Assembly (NCBI GenBank): GCA_958452935.1
Contig: CAUDVX010000003.1
Location: 62,001 to 126,000 of the forward strand
DNA: 64,000 bases
DNA from: an uncultured Collinsella sp.
Lineage (GTDB): Bacteria; Actinomycetota; Coriobacteriia; Coriobacteriales; Coriobacteriaceae
Reading direction: 5' to 3'
The notes under the pieces: generated by a model
Seen by the model: the letters and a program-made list of their open reading frames with translations, nothing else
The model's database searches: none
Told to the model about the DNA's origin: nothing
Shown here: positions 11,393-18,124 of the stretch, one piece after another
Numbering within the stretch: the first letter of the stretch is position 1
Layout of the letters: the number at the start of each line of letters is the position of its first letter
Made by a program: the position numbers and the translations under genes

Positions 11393-11659
11393 CTAGGCAA
11401 TCATTGCATCAAGCGTGATGAGCTCCCTGAGTCGCTCCGTGCGTGTTTGCCCATGGCGCTTTGCTTTTGCGTCAAAGGCTTCAAGGACCGATTCACCCAC
11501 ACGTGCGGATAAAACAACGCTTGGCTCGTCAGAAATCGGCGGCCTTCCCAGCTTGATGGTGCGACCCTTCGGCCACTCATCTTTTTCGTAGGCTTCCGCG
11601 GTTTTCTCCAACTCTCCAGGGGCAAATCCCATCATCTTTTCGAGTTGCTTAGCGTCCAT
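11393..11659 (-). CDS. Putative antitoxin, second gene of a toxin-antitoxin-like pair
   Basis: The 88-residue protein starts at ATG 11659 with AGGAGG five bases upstream. The N-terminal half is acidic and probably flexible. The C-terminal part (SVVLSARVGESVLEAFDAKA, then KRHGQTRTERLRELI) looks like a ribbon-helix-helix or CopG-like strand followed by two helices. It follows the putative toxin gene by eight bases. Toxin-first order with a small DNA-binding-like second protein recalls BrnTA arrangements. The assignment rests on architecture, not on a recognised family. Confidence 0.65.
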   Translation of the reverse strand: MDAKQLEKMMGFAPGELEKTAEAYEKDEWPKGRTIKLGRPPISDEPSVVLSARVGESVLEAFDAKAKRHGQTRTERLRELITLDAMIA

Positions 11660-11667
11660 AGCGCCTC

Positions 11668-11934
11668 CTATTGATCGATCCCGATTTCCCTGAGCACCTT
11701 GCGCGTAGGAGGGACAAGGGCGTGGTAAATGATGTAGCCATCTCGATTGGGGCAATATCGAGCGATGAGCTCCATGAGACGGCTTCTTCCATCAAGTCCA
11801 ACGAGAACGTAATCGATACCTCCGTTTTCAAGATCACGCCTGAACCATGCAAAAGCGGAGTTCCAGGCGCAGGTGATATCCGTCTCCGTCAGCCCGTGTT
11901 TGAGGGCGTGGGGGTGGATTGCGATGAGCTCCAT
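11668..11934 (-). CDS. Putative toxin, first gene of a toxin-antitoxin-like pair
   Basis: The 88-residue protein starts at ATG 11934, with AGAGAGG five bases upstream. A TTG at 11970 would add 12 residues but lies inside a palindromic operator-like site. Characteristic segments are MELIAIHPHALKHGL, WNSAFAWFRRD, DYVLVGLDGRSRLMELIA and YIIYHALVPPTRKVLREIG. The compact beta-rich form with a late YHA..PPT motif resembles BrnT/RelE-like small toxins, in which such residues contact RNA. The match is by eye, so the toxin activity is an inference supported by the partner gene and the repeat-bounded setting. Confidence 0.62.
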   Translation of the reverse strand: MELIAIHPHALKHGLTETDITCAWNSAFAWFRRDLENGGIDYVLVGLDGRSRLMELIARYCPNRDGYIIYHALVPPTRKVLREIGIDQ

Positions 11935-11946
11935 AAGGGCCTCTCT

Positions 11947-11972
11947 TTTTGTATACAGTTTTGTAGACAAAA
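11947..11972. promoter_or_regulatory. Palindromic operator candidate of the toxin-antitoxin-like operon
   Basis: The arms TTTTGTATACA and TGTAGACAAAA (one mismatch over 11 bases) are separated by GTTT. They lie 13 bases upstream of the putative toxin start. Autorepression by the antitoxin at such a site is usual for toxin-antitoxin operons. Confidence 0.6.
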
Positions 11973-11991
11973 ATGCAAGCAGTTAATAGGC

Positions 11992-13278
11992 TTAAGCGGC
12001 TTGTTTTGATTGGACTTCTCGATGTAAAGCCGACGCCGGAGGCTCCACTACTCCTTCGCTTTTTAGCTCGGTATGTGAACGCCCGTTGAACTCCCAGAGG
12101 GGAGCGTCTTCATAGATTATCGAGAGGAGCTTGGAGACTTCGGCTGTTTTCTTGCGTTCGTAAAACTCGGGCCGTACGACAATCAATAAGAAAGCTGCGT
12201 CTTCGGTAATTTGCTGTGCTGTCGGCATACCGTTGAGTCCAACGGAACGCAAAAGCTTTGTCATGATGAAATCGAACTCATCTTCTCTTGCATGGAGATC
12301 GGATGCCTTAATCTCAGGGTCTCTCAGGACGTACTGCTTGAGTCGTTCGACAGATCGGCTGCACTTTATATGCCCGCAGATGACTTCGTCATAGCTGAGC
12401 CTTTTGATTGGAAGACGTTCGTGACCGGCGAAGATGGCTGCCACTCTGATGCCAACGCGCCGTTCGCGCAACGCGCGCATTTCACCGGTGTATTCGCTGC
12501 GTCGTTCATTTTTTCGATAGGAGTATCCGTAGTCATCGTAGTAATAAGGGGCTTCATCGACAGCGTCATCGAGCTCAGGCGCTATGAGATAGAGTTTTCC
12601 ATCTCTGGATATGACGCAGGGATTGTCGATTTGCCCCGATTCGTTCCTGATTTGCCAAATAGTTTCATTTATCTCAAATCTCGAGACTGGATTGGGGGCA
12701 CAGGAGTTGTAGAGCTCAATAAGTTCATCGAGCGAAATGATTCCACAGACATCTGTGTAGGCGCGGGCGAAGCGCCGTACTTCTTGATTTGATTCAAGCG
12801 CACGGCGCTCCCAAGCATCCAAAACGTCCTGCGGACTTCGATAGCGGGCATGACGATCGATGCGCGATGCGCTCCAACGGTTATCAGCGGCAACGTTCAT
12901 CAGATCCAAGCGCAGATCTTTGTCGGCGATGCGAGCGAGCGACTGATAGTGTTCTAGATCAAGCTCCGGTCGAAAACTCATGTCTTCCGGAACAGTTCGT
13001 GCGAGCTTTATGCAACGCTTGAGATAGGTCGGGCCCAGGCTTGGGCTAAAGTGCTGCTTGAGGTGGCAAGCGATGGGCGAGAGTAGGCCATTTAGATTGG
13101 AAATGGGGTATCCGGCAATCTCTTGCTCGAGACGGCGCCCGATGAGCAGAGCCCCTTCCGAAGAGGCCTCATGGTCGGTGCCTTTCTGGCCGAGGTGTTT
13201 GGCCTCGACAATCCTGCTGATATCCGAGCAGGTGTTTGAAATAATGTCGGGTGAAAGGGTTGGAATCTTTTTTGCCAT
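11992..13278 (-). CDS. Orphan 428-residue protein of unknown function
   Basis: I do not recognise this protein. It starts at ATG 13278 behind AGGAGTG and has no signal peptide or transmembrane helix. Residues ~45-150 are helical and basic (LKRCIKLARTVPEDM, RIADKDLRLDLMNVAADNRW). A segment around 170-235 (GIISLDELIELYNSCAPNP, then NPCVISRDGKLYLIAPEL) resembles a helix-plus-beta module that I associate, without certainty, with uncharacterised accessory proteins. A Tyr-rich patch (YYYDDYGYSY) follows, then an Arg-rich helical C-terminus. Its codon choice uses more A/T than flanking housekeeping genes. It ends 57 bases before the putative toxin start, so the three genes may be one unit. A defence or nucleic-acid role is possible but unproven. 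Confidence 0.75.
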   Translation of the reverse strand: MAKKIPTLSPDIISNTCSDISRIVEAKHLGQKGTDHEASSEGALLIGRRLEQEIAGYPISNLNGLLSPIACHLKQHFSPSLGPTYLKRCIKLARTVPEDMSFRPELDLEHYQSLARIADKDLRLDLMNVAADNRWSASRIDRHARYRSPQDVLDAWERRALESNQEVRRFARAYTDVCGIISLDELIELYNSCAPNPVSRFEINETIWQIRNESGQIDNPCVISRDGKLYLIAPELDDAVDEAPYYYDDYGYSYRKNERRSEYTGEMRALRERRVGIRVAAIFAGHERLPIKRLSYDEVICGHIKCSRSVERLKQYVLRDPEIKASDLHAREDEFDFIMTKLLRSVGLNGMPTAQQITEDAAFLLIVVRPEFYERKKTAEVSKLLSIIYEDAPLWEFNGRSHTELKSEGVVEPPASALHREVQSKQAA

Positions 13279-13550
13279 AGCGATGCACTCCTGTGTGACT
13301 CACGGATAACGGAAACGTTTGGTTGTGAGCGCCGTTCTTTGATGGCGACGGCGAACAGGAGCGCAGCCTGTCTGAGATGGGCGAGTGCGGTAACCACCGA
13401 TCTTACTTACCGAGCTCGCTCCAGCGTGTCATTGGGGACCTCCGCAGGAGCTCTCGACCAGTCTCATGCCTTGGGATGAGTATAACACAGAGAGCAAACA
13501 TATGTTCTATATATTTGAGAAACTGAATCCCTATCTACTCATTTAAGTGC

Positions 13551-13585
13551 GTCCCCAATGAGTACGTCCCCAATGAGTACGTCCC
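13551..13585. repeat. Tandem 15-bp repeat GTCCCCAATGAGTAC
   Basis: Two exact copies plus the first five bases of a third lie in tandem. The unit is a variant of the AGTCATT-class palindrome arm. Confidence 0.85.
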
Positions 13586-13636
13586 AGAGACGTCAGACGG
13601 CCTCAAACAACCATAATCCAAAGGCCATCTCAAACA

Positions 13637-13745
13637 ACTAGTCATTTAAGAACGTCCCCAATGACTACCTCTGCAAAAAACTGTACACCAGCATCCAAAG
13701 ATGTCGAAAAATGTCGACTTTGGATGTTGATGTACATGTTTGGGT
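13637..13745. repeat. 109-bp direct repeat bounding an accessory island (right copy)
   Basis: It differs from 11273-11381 at three positions, all within the terminator arms. The offset is exactly 2,364 bases. Confidence 0.88.
13675..13736 (-). terminator. Intrinsic terminator after the glutaredoxin-like gene
   Basis: This is the same hairpin as 11311-11372, followed on the minus strand by GTTTTTT. It lies 43 bases after the glutaredoxin stop. Here the right-hand arm carries two changes, while the left arm keeps the presumed ancestral sequence. Confidence 0.8.
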
Positions 13746-13779
13746 CGGTGGGGCTCCTTGGATGGACAGAGCGCGCGTG

Positions 13780-14025
13780 CTAGAGCAGGTTCTTCTGGAC
13801 CCACGCGATGATGTCGCTCGACTCGTAGAGTGGCTTGCCGTCGATGAATAGGCAGGGAACCTGGCGTTTTCCGCCGACGGCGATGAGTGTCTGCTCGGCA
13901 TCGGAATCGGTCGAGATATTACGCTCGGGGACGGTCACACCGTTATCGGCCAAAAAGCGCTTGACCTTTAAGCAATACGGGCAGCCGGTCATAACGTAGA
14001 GCACGAGCTCGTGATCAGTAACCAT
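13780..14025 (-). CDS. Glutaredoxin-like protein
   Basis: This 81-residue protein has the thioredoxin-fold pattern of glutaredoxins. The active site is MTGCPYC near residue 12-18, the cis-Pro segment is RQVPCLFIDG, and the closing motif is YESSDIIAWVQ. The ATG at 14025 is chosen because GGAGA lies five bases upstream and the product starts just before strand one; an upstream ATG at 14064 would add an unlikely extension. It should reduce disulfides in the cytoplasm using glutathione or another low-molecular-weight thiol. A glutathione system is not visible in the window. Confidence 0.9.
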   Translation of the reverse strand: MVTDHELVLYVMTGCPYCLKVKRFLADNGVTVPERNISTDSDAEQTLIAVGGKRQVPCLFIDGKPLYESSDIIAWVQKNLL

Positions 14026-14076
14026 AGGTCTCCAATCGGTTGAGGTTTTGATTGAAATACCCAAAGCCGCCGCGGT

Positions 14077-14904
14077 CTATGCGCGGGCCAGTGACGACTC
14101 GATGGCCTGGACCAGAAACGCCGTGGCTCCGGTGCCGCAGGGCTTGTCGTAGTAGTCAACAAAGCGCTGATCGGCAAGATAGCCGTGGGCGAGGCCCAGG
14201 TATGCTTCGTCTTGGGGTTCGTGTCCCCAGTTGAGACCAATCCAACGACGATGCATCGCGACAAGCTTGCGAGCCTCGCTTCCGTCCGCATCGCCATCGC
14301 CCATGGCGATCGATAGCTGGCCCAGAACAGCGCGTTCAAGTTCCTTCATGTCGTTCCATGTCTCGGGGTCCATGTCCAGCAGCGCTTCGTTTGCCGCATC
14401 GATAGCCTCATCGCCATAGCGCGCCCGGGCTTCGGCACCGTAGCGCTCCTCGTTTTCCTGCACGGTGCGCCAGCGCTCCAGTTGCGGCAGGACGGCGCCC
14501 ATGAGCGAGACGGCTTCGTCGAGCGACATGCCGGTGTTTTGCGCCAGCCGCGGGGCACAGTCCTCGATCATCGCCTCCATCGTGGTGTCGTAGGTGTACT
14601 TGCCGTGGTCGTAGCACCACTTGCAGTAATGGTCGGTCGTGGCGCCCGCGGCGTCGGTGCCGCAGTCGTTGGGCGTGAGTATCATGCCGCAGCTCTGACA
14701 ATAGTGCTCGGGCATTTCGAGCAGGTGGGACAGGGGCTCGCCGGTTACGGCGGCAATGAGCTTCATCATGTCGATGCCCGGTGTGACCTCGCCGCGTTCC
14801 CAACGGCTGACGGCTTGGCGCGTGACGAAGAGCTTGGCGGCGAGCTGCTCCTGGGTAAGGTGATGGACGCGACGGACAGCGATGAGCTTTTCTGCAAAGG
14901 CCAT
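14077..14904 (-). CDS. XRE-family regulator with zinc ribbon and TipAS-like domain
   Basis: The 275-residue protein has three modules. Residues ~5-60 are an XRE helix-turn-helix (LTQEQLAAKLFVTRQAVSRW). Residues ~66-110 are a zinc-ribbon with CQSC and CKWC pairs followed by TMEAMIEDCAPRLA. Residues ~145-270 resemble a TipAS ligand-binding domain (ERYGAEARARYG, EARKLVAMHRRWI, RFVDYYDKPCGTGATAFL). TipAS domains bind thiopeptide or other drugs in MerR-type regulators, so this is probably a drug- or redox-responsive regulator with an unusual DNA-binding partner. The start has AAAGGAG just upstream. The convergent glutaredoxin neighbour may hint at thiol stress. Confidence 0.85.
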   Translation of the reverse strand: MAFAEKLIAVRRVHHLTQEQLAAKLFVTRQAVSRWERGEVTPGIDMMKLIAAVTGEPLSHLLEMPEHYCQSCGMILTPNDCGTDAAGATTDHYCKWCYDHGKYTYDTTMEAMIEDCAPRLAQNTGMSLDEAVSLMGAVLPQLERWRTVQENEERYGAEARARYGDEAIDAANEALLDMDPETWNDMKELERAVLGQLSIAMGDGDADGSEARKLVAMHRRWIGLNWGHEPQDEAYLGLAHGYLADQRFVDYYDKPCGTGATAFLVQAIESSLARA

Positions 14905-15032
14905 AGCGGCTCCTTTCTGCTGGTTGATGGCTTAAGCATACGCGGCGGCGGGCACCCTTCCAAGCAACCGTTGGTTGCACGACGGGGGACCGTGGCGAAG
15001 AATTGCGCGCAATGCCCCACGCCTCCATGCCG

Positions 15033-15046
15033 TACAATGACCGGCA
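15033..15046 (+). promoter_or_regulatory. -10 element of a probable leaderless transcript
   Basis: TACAAT (15033-15038) lies seven bases before the ATG at 15046, so transcription would start at or next to the start codon. No ribosome binding site is present. No convincing -35 was found. Confidence 0.45.
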
Positions 15047-15783
15047 TGGAACCTATCGCACACATACATACCGACCTGCCGCAGAAGTTCGGCATTCCGC
15101 GCAACAGCTTTTTGGCGCCCCATCTGCAGGGACGCATCGTCTTTGAGCCGGAATTTGCCTCCAACGCAGCGGTTGAGGGCCTGGACTCCTTCTCTCACCT
15201 ATGGCTGCTGTGGCGCTTCGAAAACGGAACGCCCGGCGGCACGGCTAAGGACATAGCCGCCGATGCCAAAACGCAGGACAGGTCCGGCACCAATGCCAAG
15301 TGGTCGAAGACCGTGCGCCCGCCGCGTCTAGGCGGGGCCGAGCGTGTGGGCGTCTTTGCCACGCGCAGTCCGTTTCGCCCTAATCCCATCGGGCTCACCT
15401 GCGTCAAGCTTAATCGTGTCGAGCTCACCGACGATGGCCCCATCATCCATGTGCTGGGGGCCGACCTGCGCGATGGCACGCCCATCTACGATATCAAGCC
15501 CTACGTCCCGTTTGCGGACTGCCACCCGGATGCGACCGGCGGCTGGATTGAGGATGCTCCGTGGCAAGAGCTCGATGTTGAGTTCCCGCAAGCTCTTCAA
15601 GACATGGTCCCGCCCGCAAAGCTTCCCGGTCTGGTCGAGGTCCTTCGCCAAGACCCGCGCCGCGCAGGCAGCAAGTACGAGCCAAACCGCGTCTATCACC
15701 TGGCCTTTGCCGGGCTCGACATATCTTTTACGGTCGATAAAACCCAGCTAACCGTAGTCGCCGTCAACGACGCGCAAGACTAA
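15046..15783 (+). CDS. trmO: tRNA m6t6A37 methyltransferase TrmO (TsaA/YaeB family)
   Basis: This 245-residue protein has a TsaA beta-barrel fold. The N-terminal segment is IAHIHTDLPQKFGIPRN, followed by LDSFSHLWLLWRF, the SAM-site signature GVFATRSPFRPNPIGLT, and the late motif IYDIKPYVPFAD. These match TrmO, which methylates N6 of threonylcarbamoyladenosine at tRNA position 37. ATG 15046 gives a family-typical N-terminus. The TACAAT box seven bases upstream suggests a leaderless mRNA. A start at ATG 15037 would overlap that box. Confidence 0.93.
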   Translation: MEPIAHIHTDLPQKFGIPRNSFLAPHLQGRIVFEPEFASNAAVEGLDSFSHLWLLWRFENGTPGGTAKDIAADAKTQDRSGTNAKWSKTVRPPRLGGAERVGVFATRSPFRPNPIGLTCVKLNRVELTDDGPIIHVLGADLRDGTPIYDIKPYVPFADCHPDATGGWIEDAPWQELDVEFPQALQDMVPPAKLPGLVEVLRQDPRRAGSKYEPNRVYHLAFAGLDISFTVDKTQLTVVAVNDAQD

Positions 15784-15895
15784 CCAGCCGTTCGTCCGCA
15801 CCCGTCAAATTAAGCGCCAAACCCCATGCCAAAATCGCCCGTGCTGGTGGACAATAACGCCTACCAAAACAATCCACTTCGCACGGGAGTTCAGT

Positions 15896-17110
15896 ATGAA
15901 ATACGACTTTAGCTCGCTTATCGACCGCCACGGCATGGACTCCATCGCCGTTGACTCCTGGGGCGAGATCCCCGGTATGGCTCCGAACGCACCCGACGAG
16001 GGCTTCGACCGCATTCCCATGTGGGTGGCCGATATGAATTTCGCCACGGCGCCCACGGTCCAGGAGCACATCATTCAGCGCGCTCAGCATCCCATGTTTG
16101 GCTACTTTAACCCGCGCCCCGAGTATTTCGACCGCATCATCGAATGGCAGAGCCGCCGCAACGGCGTCGAGGGTCTGGCGCCGGAGCATATCGGCTACGA
16201 AAACGGCGTGCTGGGCGGCGTCGTGTCGACGTTGCGCGCGTATGTCCAGCCGGGCGATGCGGTGCTGGTCCACAGCCCCACCTACATTGGTTTTACCAAG
16301 TCTATCGAAGCCGCGGGCTATCGTATTGTCCACAGCCCGCTTAAACTCGACGACCAGGGCGTGTGGCGCATGGACTTTGAGGACATGGAGTGCAAACTCG
16401 CCCAAAACCACGTTCATGCTGCGGTGTTCTGCTCGCCGCACAATCCCTGCGGCCGCGTATGGGAGCGCGACGAGATCGAGCGCGCCATGGACATCTATCG
16501 CCAGCACGATTGCGTGGTGATCTCGGACGAGATTTGGTCCGATATCATCCTGCCGGGACACAAGCATATCCCGACGCAGTCGGTGAGCGAGGATGCCCGC
16601 ATGCGCACGGTTGCCCTCTATGCGCCGAGCAAGACGTTTAACCTGGCAGGTCTGGTCGGCAGCTACCACATCGTCTACAACGAGACGCTGCGCGACCGCG
16701 TGTGCGCCGTGTCCAACAAGACCCACTACAACGAGATGAACGTCCTCTCCATGCATGCGCTTATCGGTGCCTACCAGCCGCAGGGCTACGAGTGGGTGGA
16801 CGAGCTCAACCAGGTGCTTGCCGGTAATATCGAGTACTTCTGCGATTACGTGGATGAGCATTTTGAGGGCGTGTCCTATTCACGTCCTCAGGGCACGTAC
16901 ATGGTGTTTCTGGACTGCACCGAGTGGTGTCGCGAACATGGCCGCGATATTCAGTGGCTGCTCGACGAGGGGGCGCGCGTGGGCGTGGGGTATCAGGACG
17001 GCCGCCCGTTCCACGGGCCCTGCCACATTCGCGTGAATCTGGCGCTGCCGCTTTCGCGCGTAAGGGAAGCGTGCGACCGCCTGGACCGCTACGTTTTTAA
17101 TGCGCGGTAA
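15896..17110 (+). CDS. MalY/PatB-type cystathionine beta-lyase (PLP fold type I)
   Basis: This 404-residue enzyme has the family N-terminus MKYDFSSLIDRHGMDS, then IPMWVADMNF and the PLP-lysine segment APSKTFNLAGL (K246). The aromatic and Asn residues (CSPHNPCGRVW; SDEIWSDI) also match. These enzymes cleave the C-S bond of cystathionine or cysteine conjugates to give pyruvate and a thiol, and MalY-type members can also act in regulation. The ribosome binding site is ACGGGAG. It is monocistronic and could supply homocysteine to the MetE-like enzyme elsewhere in the window, which is inference. Confidence 0.93.
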   Translation: MKYDFSSLIDRHGMDSIAVDSWGEIPGMAPNAPDEGFDRIPMWVADMNFATAPTVQEHIIQRAQHPMFGYFNPRPEYFDRIIEWQSRRNGVEGLAPEHIGYENGVLGGVVSTLRAYVQPGDAVLVHSPTYIGFTKSIEAAGYRIVHSPLKLDDQGVWRMDFEDMECKLAQNHVHAAVFCSPHNPCGRVWERDEIERAMDIYRQHDCVVISDEIWSDIILPGHKHIPTQSVSEDARMRTVALYAPSKTFNLAGLVGSYHIVYNETLRDRVCAVSNKTHYNEMNVLSMHALIGAYQPQGYEWVDELNQVLAGNIEYFCDYVDEHFEGVSYSRPQGTYMVFLDCTEWCREHGRDIQWLLDEGARVGVGYQDGRPFHGPCHIRVNLALPLSRVREACDRLDRYVFNAR

Positions 17111-17122
17111 GTGAGCACTGCA

Positions 17123-17160
17123 TGTGGGGCCTTCTGCCAAGTCGGCTGGAAGGCCCCGCA
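17123..17160. terminator. Hairpin after the MalY-type gene
   Basis: GGGGCCTTC (17126-17134) pairs with GAAGGCCCC (17149-17157), with further pairs on either side. There is no T-run, so it is a weak or Rho-assisted terminator, or an mRNA-stabilising hairpin. Confidence 0.5.
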
Positions 17161-17254
17161 TGGTAAAACGCCTGTAACCATTGGGCGCTCGTGTGGTTTT
17201 GTTTGCTATTGTTTTTTACCATTTCAGTCTGTAAACAGGATCGTCTGGAGCTCG

Positions 17255-18124
17255 ATGAAAAGACTCCGTCGCTCGGTTGCCATATCGCTGTTTGTTGCGC
17301 TTGCGGTGGCGAGCGCCTTTGTCGTTGTGATAGCTGGCTGTTCTGGGCGTAATGACGAAGCCTCGACGTCTGCATTAGAAGGTCTGGACGCCTCGCAGGT
17401 CAAAGACGACGACCTCAAGACGCTCAACGTCGGCAGCGACCTCTATCCACCGTTTGTGTATACCGACGAGTACGGCGATATCGTTGGCCTGGACGTCGAG
17501 ATATTAACCGAGGCTTTGGCCCGCATTGGTTACAAGCCAAAATACCAGTTGATCGATTGGGAAAAGAAGAAGGAACTGCTGGCGAACGGCGAGCTCGATT
17601 GTGTCATGGGCAGCTTTAGCATGACGGGTCGCGAAAACGAGTATCGTTGGGCCGGCCCGTACCTTGCGAGCCGCCAGGTGGTCGCGGTCGATTCCCAGAG
17701 CGATATCTACACGCTTGCCGATCTTGAGGATAAGATCGTGGCGGTTCAGTCCACCACCAAGCCCGAGGACATTTTGCTCAATCGCATAAATGAAAACGTT
17801 CCGCAGATCAAGGAACTCTACAGCTTTTCGGACGGTTCATACCTGAACCCGGCGCTCGTCGAGGGCCTGGTCGACGCTATCGCCGCGCATGAGTCCTCGT
17901 TCCTCACCTACGAAAAAGACTATGGTGTGACATATCGCATTTTGGATGAGCCGCTGCTAGAGGTCGGTTTGGGCACCGCTTTCGATATCAACGATACGCG
18001 TGGCATCGACGTCAAGCTCACTCATGCCTACCAAGAAATGCTTGCCGATGGCACCATGGAACGCCTGGTGTCAAAGTACTTCGATGACCCTTCGCCATTT
18101 TTGAATATGGAGGGCCTGTCATGA
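17255..18124 (+). CDS. Substrate-binding lipoprotein (SBP_bac_3 type) paired with a hybrid kinase
   Basis: The 289-residue protein begins at ATG 17255 with GGAG five bases upstream. A signal peptide ends in a lipobox (VIAGC). The mature part follows the type-3 solute-binding pattern: TLNVGSDLYPPFVYTDEYGD, VGLDVEILTEALARIG, a GELDCVMGSFSMTGRE segment, and LADLEDKIVAVQ. The last codons overlap the next start by four bases (ATGA). No ABC permease or ATPase accompanies it, so it most likely presents an amino-acid-like ligand to the kinase rather than to an importer. It resembles the fused sensor at 20905-23709. Confidence 0.9.
   Translation: MKRLRRSVAISLFVALAVASAFVVVIAGCSGRNDEASTSALEGLDASQVKDDDLKTLNVGSDLYPPFVYTDEYGDIVGLDVEILTEALARIGYKPKYQLIDWEKKKELLANGELDCVMGSFSMTGRENEYRWAGPYLASRQVVAVDSQSDIYTLADLEDKIVAVQSTTKPEDILLNRINENVPQIKELYSFSDGSYLNPALVEGLVDAIAAHESSFLTYEKDYGVTYRILDEPLLEVGLGTAFDINDTRGIDVKLTHAYQEMLADGTMERLVSKYFDDPSPFLNMEGLS

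Larger units (their letters stand above)
13279..13779. other. Repeat-rich non-coding stretch
   Basis: About 500 bases contain fragments of AGTCATT-class palindromes (TCATTGGGGAC at 13429), a 15-bp tandem repeat, the right 109-bp direct repeat, and an A/T-rich segment near 13490-13530. That segment may hold the promoter for the orphan gene. No gene was seen. The composition suggests repeated insertion and decay at this site. Confidence 0.65.

Noticed and set aside
14482..15045. Upstream extension of the trmO frame
   Set aside because: It is antisense to the XRE regulator and lacks TrmO similarity; the true start is at 15046.
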